The notes under the pieces are model-generated. The model had not been told where the DNA came from. It searched no databases and saw only the letters and a program-made list of their open reading frames with translations. This document shows, piece after piece, positions 63,714 to 64,000 of a DNA stretch of 64,000 bases. Source of the DNA: CAVQMB01 sp963713445 (GTDB lineage Bacteria; Pseudomonadota; Gammaproteobacteria; Competibacterales; Competibacteraceae); contig CAVQMB010000011.1 of NCBI GenBank assembly GCA_963713445.1, positions 28,955-92,954 of the forward strand, read 5' to 3'. A program made the translations under genes and the position numbers. Position 1 is the first letter of the stretch. Every line of letters starts with the position of its first letter.

Positions 63714-64000
63714 CCGCTCAAACATTCACGCGGCGGCGGGCCGCGATTTTCGTGCTCACCATGTTGCCTTTTGATGAGAGAGAGGGACACCGTGCAGGTC
63801 GTCGACAACCAAGTCGTCGCCACGCCCGCTTGCGCCAAAAGCCTTGCCGACGCCGTTTGGTGCGCCGTCGACGCCGGGCAGAGCGGCTTCATCACCGGAC
63901 GGATGCCGGCGTGGCGAACTGGTACGACTTCGGCGTGGCCATTCAGAGGCTTTCCCTGAATCACGGCCTGTTGTCGTGGCAAATTCCCATCGTTCACGGT
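63714..64000 (+). pseudogene. rmlD: dTDP-4-dehydrorhamnose reductase (RmlD) C-terminal fragment
   Basis: Read across frames: NIHAAAGRDF, VLTML, MRERDTVQVVDNQVVATP, SLADAVWCAVDAGQSGF and TDAGVANWYDFGVAIQRL match the second half of RmlD. About 65 bp of unassigned sequence separate it from the SQD1-like gene, so the NAD-binding N-terminal half (~150 residues) has no room. Either a truncated pseudogene, or a join in the assembly. Runs off the window. Confidence 0.6.

Overview
The window is a GC-rich chromosomal segment of a gammaproteobacterium. Gammaproteobacterial hallmarks include a large NAD-glutamate dehydrogenase, lptM-lysA-dapF-DUF484, engB beside a cytochrome c4 / dsbA pair, GspA/GspB (ExeA/ExeB)-type genes, an LpxL-type acyltransferase, MlaA, RsmE, RfaH and Mfd. 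A Chromatiales/Ectothiorhodospira-type relative is plausible (cytochrome c4, sulfoquinovose-type epimerase, intergenic palindrome family), but that is inference. I see no tRNA, rRNA, CRISPR array, transposase or integrase.

Layout. (1) 1-23 kb: mostly housekeeping genes, both strands: amino-acid biosynthesis (argA, lysA, dapF), envelope (lptM, lpxL, mlaA), redox (cytochrome c4, dsbA, msrB), a MerR/B12-binding regulator, rsmE, xthA, and a badly frame-disrupted acid-sugar pair (otnK-otnC). (2) 23-28.6 kb: an arginine deiminase operon arcDABC behind a textbook ANR/FNR box placed at -41.5 from a predicted start, followed by a LysE-type exporter. (3) 29-41 kb: an uptake and oxidation module: MFS carrier, TRAP transporter (dctPQM), a three-subunit HcnABC-like flavoprotein dehydrogenase, and a BMP-type ABC importer. 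With aruI (2-ketoarginine decarboxylase) at 45 kb, I read 23-47 kb as a probable arginine / guanidino-compound or opine catabolic region; the substrate is not proven. (4) 41-54 kb: fumarylacetoacetase-type hydrolase, FKBP isomerase, cpdA, aruI, mfd, a small conserved gene pair, vapBC and an orphan H4MPT-associated ASKHA protein, separated by blocks of a composite palindromic repeat. (5) 54-64 kb: a polysaccharide locus: WecA-like initiator, UDP-xylose synthase, UDP-glucuronate 4-epimerase, RfaH, an MNT/HEPN pair, a WbpA-type UDP-sugar dehydrogenase, an SQD1-like UDP-sulfoquinovose synthase and an rmlD fragment at the edge. Two exact ops elements (the RfaH loading site) lie inside duplicated repeat units just downstream of rfaH.

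Two features cut across the window. First, an intergenic repeat family built on GTGCGCAC-N4-GTGCGCAC is absent from the first 41 kb and then fills most gaps from 41 to 62 kb, including a ~207-bp tandem array and a 369-bp tandem duplication carrying ops. Second, many otherwise intact genes (DUF484, otnK, otnC, arcB, the HcnB-like subunit, all three later BMP transporter genes, mfd, the 4-epimerase, wbpA, the SQD1-like gene) are broken by small indels, most of them +1. Removing them restores normal family lengths, so assembly or base-call error is the likeliest cause, except perhaps in otnC and at the right edge where damage is dense.
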